Of a DNA stretch of 64,000 bases, positions 48,935-60,582 are shown piece after piece. Below the pieces are notes generated by a model. It ran no database searches, was not told the origin of the DNA, and was given only the letters and a program-made list of their open reading frames with translations. This DNA is from Ziziphus jujuba (lineage: Eukaryota > Streptophyta > Magnoliopsida > Rosales > Rhamnaceae), in NCBI RefSeq assembly GCF_031755915.1, contig NC_083388.1, forward strand, positions 27,621,001 through 27,685,000, in the 5' to 3' direction. Position 1 is the first letter of the stretch; every line of letters starts with the position of its first letter. Both the position numbers and the translations under genes were made by a program.

Positions 48935-49225
48935 ATGGTGTTTTGTACAGCCACCAAGCTCAAGTGGTAAGTTTTGGGGATGTATGGCAATACTAAGCCT
49001 GACTTGCAGCAGCAATTTTATGATTAATAATTTGGAAGGTAGACACTTTCCTCCTTCTCCGCTTTCTGCAGTTGGTGAAAATTACAGTAAGCAAGACAAC
49101 AATAATCTTCCATTTTAGAAAAAAAAAAAAAAGATTTTAATTTTCATTCAATATTCACACCTGCACTAGGAATTCCAGTCCCAAAACTCCCCAGAGGCAT
49201 TGGCATAGGTACTGTCACCTGCTAG
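48935..49225 (+). pseudogene. Dead member of the small proline-rich family
   Basis: The start codon and flank match the gene at 51354, but one extra base after the fifth codon puts a TAA at codon 12. In the restored frame the expected KFWGCMAILSLTCSS and NNLEGRHFPPSPLSAVG are recognisable, ending at TAG after NNNLPF. A poly-A tract (about 49121-49132) and further lesions follow, and the tail of the gene (ggaattccagtcccaaaactcccc) is still visible. The 3' UTR donor is gcaagt instead of gtaagt. An ATG at about codon 19 could give a 44-residue peptide, but it would lack a full signal peptide. Confidence 0.75.
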
Positions 49226-51240
49226 TCGCCACTAATCTACCACCACCACCATCTTCACTCCCATACGATCTTCTCTATGCCTCATGCAAGTTCTTAATTT
49301 AAATACAGGCAAAAGTATTTTTAACTTTCCTTTTATCATACCCATTATTTTCTCTTTTATGGATATTCGCTATGTGTTTAGTAATGTGAATTCAACTCAG
49401 AAGATTTTGTGGATTTTTTTCTTTTTTTTTTCCTTCCACTAGTACTGCTTTTCTTATACAATATATATATATATATATATATGTATTAGAGATGATCATA
49501 TACGAAATAATTCTTTCTTTTGAAATTTTATTATTTGTGGGCTAAAGTGAGAGCTCGTTGTAATTAGAATAAATATTGCATTAATTCATTAATTTGGCCA
49601 ACAAAAAAAAAAAAAAAAAACGTTTCCTGTAAACAATAATTGATTGACTTTTGTATGTTTTTGGCGCTGAGTTCTGCTTTTTGTGCATTGCAGGTTTTAT
49701 ATAATATAGATATATGGTATAAAAATTAACTGCGGCCAGAATAAATACTGTTATGTGGGCCATTTCCATGCTGCTGCATCGATTCCCTTCAGGCTCATTA
49801 TATATGTGGCAAACCAGATAGCGAATAAAAAAGAGGGTGTAAATGCTTTGTTGCTTGATTTCTTTACAAACTATATATATATATTATTAATAATGGTCAC
49901 ATATATTATATGCCAAGTATAATGTAAGATTTTCTAAATAACCTGATATTTTATATTATTTAAATGTATATGGTGTACATCTTTATTTTGTTCTTGATAT
50001 GTGTTTTAATTTTAAATTAAGTAATTATTCTTGAACCTATGACTAGCAAAATACAAAACCATTTAATTTTGTTGGATCAGAACATATGCATGACCAAAAA
50101 GAAAAATAAAAATAAAAATTCAACTAATTAGAAAAAATAAGATATAACACATTAAGTGAAAATAATATATAAGAATGTTGCGACCAGCTGCGGGCCAATT
50201 CTATCATATACAATTGGCCATATATGGTGCTGAATTAATTAATTAATTAATTTGTGTATATATATATATACACAAACATTTGAAAGGAATCAATCCAAAT
50301 GACTGATATAGCCTATTCAGCATAAATATATAGGAGAGAGTAACTCTGCCATTAAATTGTTCCTGCAACCCAATGTGACTATGTATATTAGAATACAGTG
50401 GTATTTTTCTGCACATAATTTAAGAAAAGCGTTAGTATATTCACCAATTTTAAAAAATTAACTCTGTGTTATATAAAGTAGGTAAAATACCAATGTCAGC
50501 AAGTGTACTTTTTAAAGACAAAATAAAGAGATTCCATTTTCATTAATAACCAACGTGACAGCATACATCAGCTTGAATAAAGAGATATGCCGCTCAGGGC
50601 CTCTTCAAACCATTATTCAAAGGAATCCAAAGATAAAGCACGTTGTGCTTGATTATCAATAATTTGCATCCACTCTTTATTTTTGTAAGGTCCCAAGTGT
50701 CGTCTTATATTGATATATTTTGGGTGCAAAAATTTTAATTTAATAATATAATTAATATTTTAACAAAATATTTAAAAATGGACAATCATTTTGATGATAT
50801 CTAAATGACATCATTACCTTAATGTTCCTCGTAGGTTTAACAATTGAAGAATAAATTTTTAAAATGCATTTTATATTTACTTATATAATATATTTATTTT
50901 TAGAATCTACATATTCATTGAAGATGATGTTTATTACCGTAGAAAATTATCCAGTCGTAACCATGAGTACATCCCAATTCGTTGTAAAAAGAAATCAATA
51001 TCAAAATTAATGTTGTGGCCATGCAGTGATAAATAAACAGACAAACATTAGGCTACATAGCATGACAACAAAGTGCACATGTGGAAGAAGTCAAGTAGTG
51101 GTCCTTTGGGCCCGCCAAGGAAGTGATGAGCATGAGAAGTCTTGATCGGGTCATCATTTTGGGCCCACCAGGGAAGTGAAGGGCAGATAAGAATCGAGTA
51201 ACCGAGAGGGAAACTAGTGACCAGTAAGCCCCGGGGCACT
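49226..51240 (+). other. 3' UTR remnants and intergenic DNA
   Basis: The conserved acceptor tgcag and exon lie at about 49690-49850 (gttttatataatatagatatatgg ... gcgaataa). (TA)n occurs at 49461-49482 and 50258-50271. From about 51050 the sequence becomes similar to 48660-48830, the duplicated promoter region of the two neighbouring genes. Nothing else is recognised. Confidence 0.5.
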
Positions 51241-51262
51241 TTACTTTTCGTGTGTGTGTGTG

Positions 51263-51270
51263 TATAAAGA
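51263..51270 (+). promoter_or_regulatory. TATA box of the intact small proline-rich gene
   Basis: tataaaga directly follows a (GT)n run and lies about 90 bp before the ATG at 51354. It has a matching counterpart at 48836. Confidence 0.6.
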
Positions 51271-51353
51271 GTGAGGTGCCTCTTCCCCAGTGCTATCACA
51301 AATCTAATATAATATATAATTAAAAGAAGCGGTACGTAGTAGGGGTGGCAAAC

Positions 51354-51650
51354 ATGGTGTTTTGTAAACTACCAAGCTCAAGTGGTAAGTTTTGGGGATG
51401 TATGGCAATACTAAGCTTGATTTGCAGCAGCAATTTTATGACTAATAATGTGGAAGGTAGACACATTCCTCCTTCTCCGCTTCCTGCGGTTGGTGTATAT
51501 GACAATAAGGAAGACGTAAATTTGCCTTCAATATTTGTCCCTCTTGTAGGAATTCGAATCCCACCACTCTCAATCCCACTCCTCACTCTCCCAAACCCAA
51601 AACTCCCCGTAGCTATTCCGCCTGTGCTGTCCCCTACTACTCGCCACTAA
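51354..51650 (+). CDS. Small secreted proline/leucine-rich protein
   Basis: This encodes 98 residues. I chose ATG 51354 because it aligns with the start of the copy at 48935; a GTG nine bases upstream is not a plausible plant start. The N-terminus carries SGKFWGCMAILSLICSSNF, a moderately hydrophobic, signal-like stretch with the FWG motif shared with the gene at 2993. A short conserved NNVEGRHIPPSPLPAVG section follows. The C-terminal half is rich in I, P and L (RIPPLSIPLLTLPNPKLPVAIPP). It lacks the SPPPP and tyrosine motifs of extensins. It probably enters the secretory pathway; the function is unknown. A 3' UTR donor gtaagt lies at 51712 after a (TA)n tract. Confidence 0.75.
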   Translation: MVFCKLPSSSGKFWGCMAILSLICSSNFMTNNVEGRHIPPSPLPAVGVYDNKEDVNLPSIFVPLVGIRIPPLSIPLLTLPNPKLPVAIPPVLSPTTRH

Positions 51651-52439
51651 TCTACCACCACCACCATCTCCGCTCCTATATATATATATATATATCTACT
51701 CTACCTTTCATGTAAGTTTTTCATTTAATTACTGTGAAAGTTATCTTTAACTTTTTGTCTTTTTAATTTTCTTTTTATGTCGTACCAATTATTTAAGATA
51801 GTTTGTATTAGAATTTTGAATCTCTCCATTAAATTATAACGTACATTGTTCTATTTCATGCATGTTACAAAATGTTTAAACAAATAATTGCTGCAAAAGA
51901 TGGTATCATCGTGGTGACTCTTTTACATCAATTGCATCTTGGCCGAATTCACAATAACATGGCATAAACAAGAACTCGACGCATACATACTTTGCAGCTT
52001 TCTTACTTCTAAGTTTACTTTCATGTGACAATGTGTTATGTTTGGGATATGTGGAACATATTTGTTGACGCCTTCTACGACTGTCGTAATGTAATCAATA
52101 GGACAAGATTTCATTCTATATATATACTTGCATATTTTTCAAATAAATTGGGACTTTCTGCAAATCCCATCTCGATCGATTGTTAAGCATGGACTAATAA
52201 TAATATATAAATGACCTTCCAAGAACTCAACCATCAGATTGAATTTTGGATTTTTGTTGGCTCCAAACTAATAATAATCCACATTTTATTTTTCCCGTAA
52301 TAAAATCTACATTATTGAATTTGAAATGTGTTAATGAAATCTACCCATCTTGATTGAATTTTTTTTTGTTTTATCCTTTCATTTTCATATATTTCCAAAT
52401 TACCCTTTTCAAATATCAGAAAGGAAAAATTAAGCCCTA
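51651..52439 (+). other. 3' UTR and intergenic DNA
   Basis: gtaagt at 51712 is the likely start of the 3' UTR intron. No convincing copy of the conserved second exon follows. The remainder is AT-rich. Confidence 0.45.
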
Positions 52440-52569
52440 AATGGAGCATGATGAAGAAGGAGAGGAAGAAAAAGTGAGAAAGAGGCAAAACGGCTTGGGA
52501 TGACCAAAGAGTTCTTCAGGAGGAGGAGGGACGGAAGTCAATAATCATGGTTTAGATGGTTTCTTCTTC

Positions 52570-52743
52570 GTCGAATCTAAGATGAAAGTGCAGGGATTAA
52601 AGCGTGGAACTGAAAGCCTATCTAGGAATTTGCATGTGATGTATGCTTTGTCGCTGGATAAGTCAAATCTGGCTATTTCAAAATATCAGGCTGAGTGCAT
52701 GGATGCTAAAGGATTAGCAGAACCAAACCATCAAACTCCAGAG
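52570..52743 (+). other. Possible orphan exon
   Basis: An open frame from ATG 52582 reads MKVQGLKRGTESLSRNLH... for 54 codons and meets a good donor (gag|gtaagt) at 52744. Composition is more coding-like than the surroundings. There is no recognisable domain and no partner exon, so it may be a gene fragment. Confidence 0.3.
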
Positions 52744-55529
52744 GTAAGTTGCTGTGAAATATGTTTATATAACTTATATTCTTAATTTTATTTTATTTTT
52801 CTAAAAATAATTAATTTCACATCAAGATTCAATGTTTTGGAACTTCTAAATTACTCCTTCATTCATAGTTTGTCACAATTAGACAAAAGATAATGGAAGT
52901 ATCTGGTTTTTGCTTGAATTATTCACTTCCTTATTTGGTAGGCCGATAATTCCTAAGGAAAATACTTTACTAAGGAATATGACTTTGTAAACTGTAATGT
53001 CTTTTTTTTGTAAGCTATTTGGGACATGTTAAGAGAAGTATTTTTTAATTCAAACCTGTCCCCAAAAATTAAAAAAATAAAAATAAAAAAAATCCAAGTT
53101 TCATTATCCTAGGTTTTTAAAATTTTTGTTCCTTCTTATATTTTCCATGCACCAAATACTAAAGAATTTTCAAAATCAATTTTTGGAAAATGATTCCTCA
53201 TTGAAATAATGTAATAAACATTTTAGTGTTTTATTCATACAAAGAAAACATTATATTTTGCTTATGCTATCTTAGTAGTCCGTTGGAAAAAATATTAACA
53301 TAGATGCATTGAAGAAATGTATTAGTACAATACAATAGTCTCGTATATATTATGAAATAATTGCAATAACAATTATGGATAAGATTGCCTAAAGGTGATA
53401 TATAAACCTATTCTTTCATCTTGTATTTTAATTGGTAAAAAAGTATATTTATGCCCCTGTTTTTTATTTCTTTCATGCACAGACTATATATATATATATA
53501 TATATATTATATGCATCGGTAACAATGGGTTATAATGTTTTTTCAAAGGATAACTCATGGGCATGATTGAATTTTTCATCTTGCCATGGCAAAATACGTT
53601 ACTGTGGAGATTGGTGGATCAAAAAAGGAGGTATAATATTAAACCAAAAGTATATTTCAATGAAATTTACACAACTTTATTATCAATTAAAGACGTAAAT
53701 ATTTGAAATATATTTCTATTTCATTCACATTTACATATTTTTTAGTCATGATTCTTTCAAGAAAAAAAGTATATATTAAATCATAATTTTAGTTCTTGGG
53801 TTGCTGCAAATACATATCGATAGCAGAATATGATGATCACATATTAGAAAATTTTAAGATTTATTTCATTTTTCTACATTAAACCCACTCAAACTATCCC
53901 ACTTGCAAATTTTGATGATCCAATTGGAAATTTCTCCAATAATCATCAAGAAGATTATATATTTTGGAGTTAATATTCTTTGCCTTGTGGTATTGGATAA
54001 GAGTCAGACATTATATTCCATTTGTTGCTCAAATTAATATTCATATGTTTTGTACATTGAAAAACATTTAATATTTTTGTGGTTAGGTTGAGATACAAGT
54101 TTTGTACATTTGAAATTTGACTCCTAACAAATTCTGCAAAATGGCTGCACCTCAGTTGAAGAATTTTGATGGTCTTTTATCAATTACAGTAAACTTTTGT
54201 GAGTGGATTATTTAAATTCTGCATAGAGCAGGTAATTCACCAAAAGAATTCTGATAGCAGTTATATTTCTTGGTGATAATATAGCTAAAACAAATTTGGA
54301 AAAGGAAGGTGTATTTGCTATATGATAATAATAATTTCGATACATAGCTGCATTAGCCATTCCTTACGATAGTTACTTGGTTACATGGATGACTTTCTTT
54401 GTTTGTTTTTCCTTTTATAAACAAAGAATTTGACGATAGTTGCTCTCTTTCTTTGTTTGACAAGTTCAACTTAAAGAAGCTCACATATGAAGAAAGGAAG
54501 AACCAATTAATTGAAGGATTGACTAAATTTGGGCAGTGGCATAAATTTTCAAAAGTACATAGTCTAAATTTTTCTCCCTAATTTTGTCTTTATTTTTGAT
54601 GAAGTATGGAAGAATGTGAATTTTTTATGCTAAGGAATGTGGATTTTGTATGCTGGAAGAATTATATGTTGTGTTTTTTTGTAGGCTAGAAGTATGGAGA
54701 TTGAATACTAAATTGTGGAGAATAGAAATTGAAGTTTCGGAAGAATTCTATGTTTTGTTTGGTTTTTTAATTGTATATTCTATTTAACTTGAAGTTTTAT
54801 TTTGTTTATTTGCATTACAAGGTCATATGAATGGCGACATTGACATATTCTCCATCAACTAGCTAAAGCAAAATTCTAAGTGAATTAGCTCATAATGTAT
54901 ATCACGTGTGAAATATCTTTGTCCCCAAAATTCATATTTATGTAGACTCACATATAATGTGCATCATAGTTTTGTTCACATGTTGGTTAATATATTATGT
55001 AAGTTGTTTCATATATTTAAAGTCTAAATACACTACTATATCTTGGTTGTTTACATTGTTTTTCAAAAAAAAAAATAATAATAATTTAAAGCATTTTATC
55101 CTCCTAATGCAGCTCTCTTATGTAACTATGATTTGGAGGAAATGGATTTTATTATGTCCATGAGAGAAAATAACTTGATGACCTTTTGCTTTATTTTTTT
55201 ATATGACATTCTCTAAATTATTACCATGTAGTTTTGTATGTTATTGGTGTTTGATTTGTTTACCTAAAGAGCTTTTCTTTTATGTTGTCTAACCATATAA
55301 TATAAACTTTTCTTTGGGAACATGGATACAACCTTTTTTCTTTGGGGACATGTTTACAACCTTTCTTTATCATAGTGTTGGGAATGAGGAGTGTACTTGA
55401 TTAGGCTGGTAAAATTTTTGTCTGAAAGTCTTTGCACACTTTTCAATTTATTAGAGTTTCTCTAGATTGCATCATTCATTTCATAAGCACCTTTATTTGG
55501 TAGTCACTAAAGCATATTATTCATTTAAA
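52744..55529. other. AT-rich intergenic DNA
   Basis: No reliable gene is seen. (TA)n lies at 53484-53507. An open stretch at 54399-54581 (FDKFNLKKLTYEERKNQLIEG...) is mildly coding-like but matches nothing I know. Confidence 0.45.
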
Positions 55530-55930
55530 TTTGACAGATAATGCACATGCCATATACAGAAACCTGGCATTCCTTGTGTCCATGCAATTGCAACATGTAA
55601 GCATCAACATATTTCTCCATATATCCTTTGCTCGGCGCATTACTCAGTTGACTCACTCCATGATGCATATTCGGAAACCATATATCCACTTGGAGATAAA
55701 TGTCAATGGCATGCTCTAGATAATGTCATAAACCAGCTTGTACTTCCACCTAAGATTGGCAAACAGTCAGGAAGACCAAGAAAGAAGAGGATTCAATCTC
55801 AAGGAGAGGAGCATCATCAATATAGATGCGGAAGGTACAAACAGATTGGTCACAATAGCTGATCATGCTTAGCCGCCATACCTCTTGATAGCTCTGCCAA
55901 CCAACAGCACCATTCAACTGAAGGACCCTA
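55530..55930 (+). pseudogene. Mutator-like (MULE) transposase C-terminal remnant
   Basis: Read with frame changes, the section contains the pattern YPLGDKCQWHALDNV, then LPPKIGKQSGRPRKKRI, and then CGRYKQIGHNS followed by a stop and a cysteine. A GRPRKKR basic stretch before a CxxC...GHN..C zinc knuckle is characteristic of the C-terminal end of plant MuDR/MULE transposases. The catalytic and SWIM parts upstream are not readable. No terminal inverted repeats were located. Confidence 0.65.
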
Positions 55931-56099
55931 AATCGCTCTACACTATATTAAGACAATGAGGGCATGCTATGTGGTATGCATGTGTTATGCAATGTAGTAA
56001 GGAATGCAATTAGTAGCTCAATCGTGTAATGTGTGTTTTGGCATAATAGACATTGTTTTATGTGTTGTTTTGTTGGAAAAGTCATCTGTCGTATTGTGT

Positions 56100-57760
56100 T
56101 GATAAAATATCAATGGCCCTAAACAGAAAAAACTCCAAAAATTCGGAAAAAGTTCTCAAATTTGCAAAAATATTCGGTTACCGTAAGTTTCATTGGTAAT
56201 TATCGAAACCCCTGTGGTAATCACATTTTTCCAATTTTTTGGCCCCCACAATTTTCCTAATGTGTGTTAAATGCAAAAACATGTAAAATATACATTTTTC
56301 AATGATTCTAAAAAAAAAAAAAATCCAAAAATTCTGAAAAAGTTCTCAAATTGGCACAAAAATTTGATTACTGTAGCGCCTTCGATAATTACCAATGAAA
56401 CCTACGGTAATCAATTTATACTTGTTGGAAAAATTACCGTAGAAATCATCGATAATTACCAAAACCCCTATGGTAATCACATTCGACAACTTTTTTGGCC
56501 CCCACAAGTCCCCTAATGTGTGTTAAATGCAACAACATGCAAAATATACATTCTTCAATGATCCTAAAGAGAAAAAACTTCAAAAGTTCTGAAAAAGTTC
56601 TCAAATTGGCATAAAAATTTGATTACCATAGGACCTTCGGTGATTACCGATGAAACCTACGGTAATCAATTTATACTTGCTGGAAAAATTACCGTAGAAA
56701 TCATCAATAATTACCGAAACCTCTATGGTAATCATATTCGACAACTTTTTTGGCCCCCACAAGTCCCCTAATATGTGTTAAATGCAACAACATGCAAAAT
56801 ATTCATTCATCAATGATCCTAAGGAGAAAAAACCCCAAAGTTCTGAAAACGTTCTCAAATTGGCACAAAATTTTGATTACAGTAGGACCTTCGGTAATTA
56901 CCGATGAAACCTACAGTAATTAATTTATACTTGCTGGAAAAATTACCGAAGGTTTCATCGGTAATTATCGAAACCCCTGTGGTAATCATATTTTACCAAT
57001 TTTTTGGCCCTCACAAGTCCGCTAATGTGTTTTAAATGCAAAAACATACAAAATATACATTCCTCAATGATCCTAAGGAGAAAAAACCACAAAAGTTCTG
57101 AAAAAAATTTCAAATTGGCAAAACAATTTGATTGCTGTAAGGCCTTCGGCAATTACTGATGAAACCTTCATTAATTTTTCCAGCAAGTATAAATTGATTA
57201 CCCATAGGTTTCATCAGTAATTACCGAAGGCTCTATGGTAATCAACTTTTTGTGCCAATTTGAAAACTTTTTCAGAACTTTTAGGGCTTTTTCTCCTTAT
57301 GATCATTGAAGAATGTATATTTCGCATGTTTTTACATTTAACACACATTAGAGGACTTGTGGGGGCCAAAAAATTGGTAAAATATGATTACCACTGGAGT
57401 TTCGGTAGTTACCGATGAAACCTTTGGTAATGTTTCCAGCAAGTATAAATTGATTACCATAGGTTTCATCGGTAATTACCAAAGGCCCCATGGTAATCAA
57501 ATTTTTATGCCAATTTGAGAATTTTTTCAGAACTTTTGGGGTTTTCTCTCCTTAGGATTATTGAAGAATGTATATTTTGAATGTTTTTGCATTTAACACA
57601 CATTAGGGGTGGGGGCCAAAAAATTGATAAAATGTGATAACCATACGGGTTTCGGTAATTACCGATGAAACCTACGGTAATTTTTCCAGCAACTACAAAT
57701 TGATTATCGTAGGTTTCATCAGTAATTATCGAAGGCCCTACGATAATCTAGAACCAAAGG
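56100..57760. repeat. Fold-back array of about 255-bp tandem repeats
   Basis: The phrase ggcccccacaa...ccctaatgtgtgttaaatgc occurs in direct orientation at about 56242, 56500, 56752 and 57007, and in reverse complement at about 57345 and 57595. Each unit also carries taccgatgaaacctacggtaat motifs that are themselves partly palindromic. The orientation switches near 57180. The arms could fold into a hairpin of several hundred base pairs. No coding sequence lies inside. Confidence 0.8.
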
Positions 57761-58155
57761 ACATTGCTTGCCATTAAAACAGCAATTGAAGATCTACCAA
57801 AACCATTAAGTGGACCAAAATTGAAATCTAGAACCAAAGGACTAATTAGGAAGCGAACCATATTCCCAGCTATGGCTCCCAAAGCCCCAAAGAGAACATT
57901 CAATTGCTTCTTCGACCTCCTTGATGCAGATTTTTCAAAAGAAACCTTGGCGAGCAACGTCAAAAACTTAAAAACACCGACAAATCCTAGTAGAATCGGA
58001 ACAAAATCGCCATTTGCTAAAGACCCAGATTCCTCCGATCCACCATTCAAGTATTTTTGAAGCAACAAAGAAGAAATAACCACAAGCGAGAAGGTAAAAG
58101 CATTCCAATACTCATAGAAATAAAGGCGAGATTGAAGATGGGCATCGTCGAGCAT
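57748..58155 (-). CDS. Hydrophobic protein fragment of unknown family
   Basis: 135 codons from ATG 58155. Hydrophobic stretches lie at about residues 18-34 (NAFTFSLVVISSLLLQKY), 52-69 (VPILLGFVGVFKFLTLLA), 86-108 and 122-135, so a membrane protein is likely. The frame stays open upstream to about 58283 (including KTNVEIRKRTKSKDNKFEF) with no ATG in that extension, so the true start may be on another exon. It ends directly at the fold-back repeat, and the phrase tctagaaccaaaggac is present twice (57748 and 57827). It may be a gene fragment trapped by mobile DNA. I do not recognise the family. Confidence 0.5.
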   Translation of the reverse strand: MLDDAHLQSRLYFYEYWNAFTFSLVVISSLLLQKYLNGGSEESGSLANGDFVPILLGFVGVFKFLTLLAKVSFEKSASRRSKKQLNVLFGALGAIAGNMVRFLISPLVLDFNFGPLNGFGRSSIAVLMASNVLWF

Positions 58156-58299
58156 TAGCCTGAAGATCTGAGCGTTGCTTTCATTGAACTCAAACTTGTT
58201 GTCCTTGGATTTGGTCCTCTTTCTAATCTCAACATTGGTTTTAGATGAAAACCCAAAAGCTGAATCGAAGGAACCACAGAAGGTTTTCTTGTATTAGAT

Positions 58300-59291
58300 C
58301 TAAAATAAAGGACATCCAGGTTTTTTAAAATTTTTTTAAAGGTATAATGGATATTAAAGAGGACATTGGGCCAAATTCTCGAAGTATTTACAATGGAGGC
58401 TTGAATATAATGGACAAGGGTAAAAGGAAAAGGAGTGGGCCGAGACTAATTTTAATTGGTAAAAAAAGAAGAGCTAAAAGAAGAAAGACACACGTTAATA
58501 TTAGGAGAATTTGATCCAATACCTTTTTTTAAAGAAGCCTAAGGAAATCTACCCCTTTCCTTTTAAACTTTTTATATTTACCCACGGTTTTTACATAATC
58601 CAACTATACCCTTATCTCTTAAATTCTCCCAAAACTCAAAGCCTAATAGAGGCCATATACACTCCATTACAGCAATAGCAGTTGAAGCTTTCTCTTTTGT
58701 TCCCATGCAGACTTTGCTTTGGTTGGTATTCATAATTTTTTTTTTTTTTATAATCAGCTCCATAAAAACCCCCATTTGTTTTTCTTCAATCTCCCACATC
58801 CAGGCTCAAATCTTGACAGAAAATTTTCTCTCATTTTCTCATGTATTTGAGATATTTTCTCGTAATTTCTATTTGTTTCTTTTGTTTTTTCCCCGATTTA
58901 TCCCTTTCGGTCCCATGACAGCTCTTTCTTTTTCCCTTCGAAGCAGCTCTCTTCCTCTCGTTGGAACATGGTCTCCCATCGGAATGTCATCTCTTCGCAG
59001 CTCTCCAATTTGAAAATCCCAGTGAGTTATATTCAAAGTCTGTTGTTCTTCTTCTTCGATGCACTTGTTTTTCTTCTTCTCCTTCAATTTGCCTTATTCT
59101 TCTTCTTCTTCTTCACATTGTTCCCTCAGCTGCATTATCAAAGGACTTAGGGGTTTCATTAATAGCTACGAATGAAGGAAATTTTCTCGAAGTTGAGAGG
59201 ATTTTCTTGGGAGGTCCAGAAATTGCAGGAAATTTTTTTCAGTGTACCGAGATAAGAGGAAGGAGGAGGAGGAGGAGGAGGAAGAGAGAGC
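58300..59291 (+). other. Upstream region of the TVP15-like gene
   Basis: T-rich and CT-rich DNA (cttcttcttcttc around 59045-59120) ends in a (GGA)n run at 59262-59282, just before the ATG at 59292. A 5' UTR is plausible. The overlapping open frame 58961-59368 looks like chance translation of these low-complexity tracts. Confidence 0.45.
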
Positions 59292-59640
59292 ATGATGAGA
59301 GTGTCTTTGAATTCGAGTGGCTCCACCAGATTGAGAACGAGGACGGACCCTTTCTTGGTTATGTGTAAGTGCTTCGACATCTTGACCTCCCCTACAACCA
59401 TTCTCTATATCGCTGTTAATGTTCTCTTTGACATTCAATCTTTCATGGACGGATATGATGTAACTCTCTCTCTTTCCTCGCTCTGTTATATTTTTACAAA
59501 AATAAATGTGTAGCTATGGAATTAATCTTTGTGATTGTTTAGTGTAGGTTTTTGATGGGATATTTCGGTGTTATGAGGTTTTCATTGCAGCTTTTGTGGT
59601 TCTAGCTGAGACAGAATGGGAATTCATCATCAAGTTCTAG
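59292..59640 (+). pseudogene. COPI-associated/TVP15-like membrane protein, truncated
   Basis: Exon 1 (59292-59459, 56 codons) reads MMRVSLNSSGSTRLRTRTDP then a hydrophobic segment (SPTTILYIAVNVLF). A GT-AG intron of 88 bp (59460-59547, acceptor gtgtag) separates it from exon 2, which begins VFDGIFRCYEVFIAAFVVLA and continues ETEWEF. From memory this matches the N-terminal half of plant COPI-associated/TVP15-like proteins, multi-pass membrane proteins of the Golgi. The frame then meets TAG at 59638, where the family normally has a tryptophan, and the following sequence drifts. Family members are considerably longer, so this looks like a 5' fragment with a nonsense change. The family call needs confirmation. 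Confidence 0.55.
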
Positions 59641-60460
59641 AAGGGTGGTCTTAATTCTTTGATCTCAGTTGAACATGATTGAAATAGTACTTGAGCTGGT
59701 TGAAGCATTTCTTGTTTGATAAACCATCTACACCCAATAGATATTCCAACAATTGTGATAATTCGAGAAAACCAATTAATAGCTGTTATGATAGAAGTTA
59801 AAAAAGTACCATGATAAGAATCCTGTTCTTGAATATGAGAGAATACTAAGTTTTAACTCCCAAATTCAGCAACTTTCTACACCCTTTTGTCTCCAGGCCA
59901 AATAACAATTCTAGCTTAGAAGTGAAAGGCACTAATTTGTGCCATTAACCAAAACCATGTATGTATACTCAATTTCATTTTAGACTAGAAAACATTCTTA
60001 AAATCATAATTTATTATCACATGATAGATAATCTGGTGATGTTTGTTTGGGTATTTCATTTATTTTTATTGCTTCATTATATTTCTATAAATTGATTTGG
60101 TTGTTCTTGAAATTGACTTCTAGAACTGCAGAAGAGAAAATATACATATTATAAATAAAAAGTGAATGATTTATATATATGTATTTTAATATAGGTGTAG
60201 CCAAGTCTGAGCTTATCTAACCAGATCATGCAGGAGTGCATTCCACTGGTCCGCTGAGAATTTATTTGCTAGTGTTGTTGGTTTGTATCAGCATGATTCT
60301 ATATCAAATATAGGTATATATATATATATATATATGTATATTTATGCTATTCATGTGAGCCCATTAAAATTCTTCATGTATCAAAAATTGAGACCTTTCT
60401 TTGTTATATATATTTTTTAGCCAATGATATTTAGTTTTTCTTTTTTTTTAATCGAAATTT
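59641..60460 (+). other. Spacer between two gene remnants
   Basis: The DNA is AT-rich with (TA)n at 60314-60336. A short stretch at about 60255-60310 (translating LFASVVGLYQ) might be a decayed exon of the beta-galactosidase remnant that follows, but this is weak. Confidence 0.4.
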
Positions 60461-60582
60461 TCTTTAGATCCAAAGTACTTGTCCAAGAATCAATGGATAT
60501 ATAAGGTTGAGTTGGCTAGTTATGTAAAGCAGCTTTATGCACAAACCTCTTAATCAGCTAGTTATGTATGGCACGACATTGG

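Noticed and set aside
58961..59368. 135-codon plus-strand frame upstream of and over the TVP15-like exon
   Set aside because: It runs through CT-rich and GGA-repeat sequence, and overlaps the real exon in another frame.
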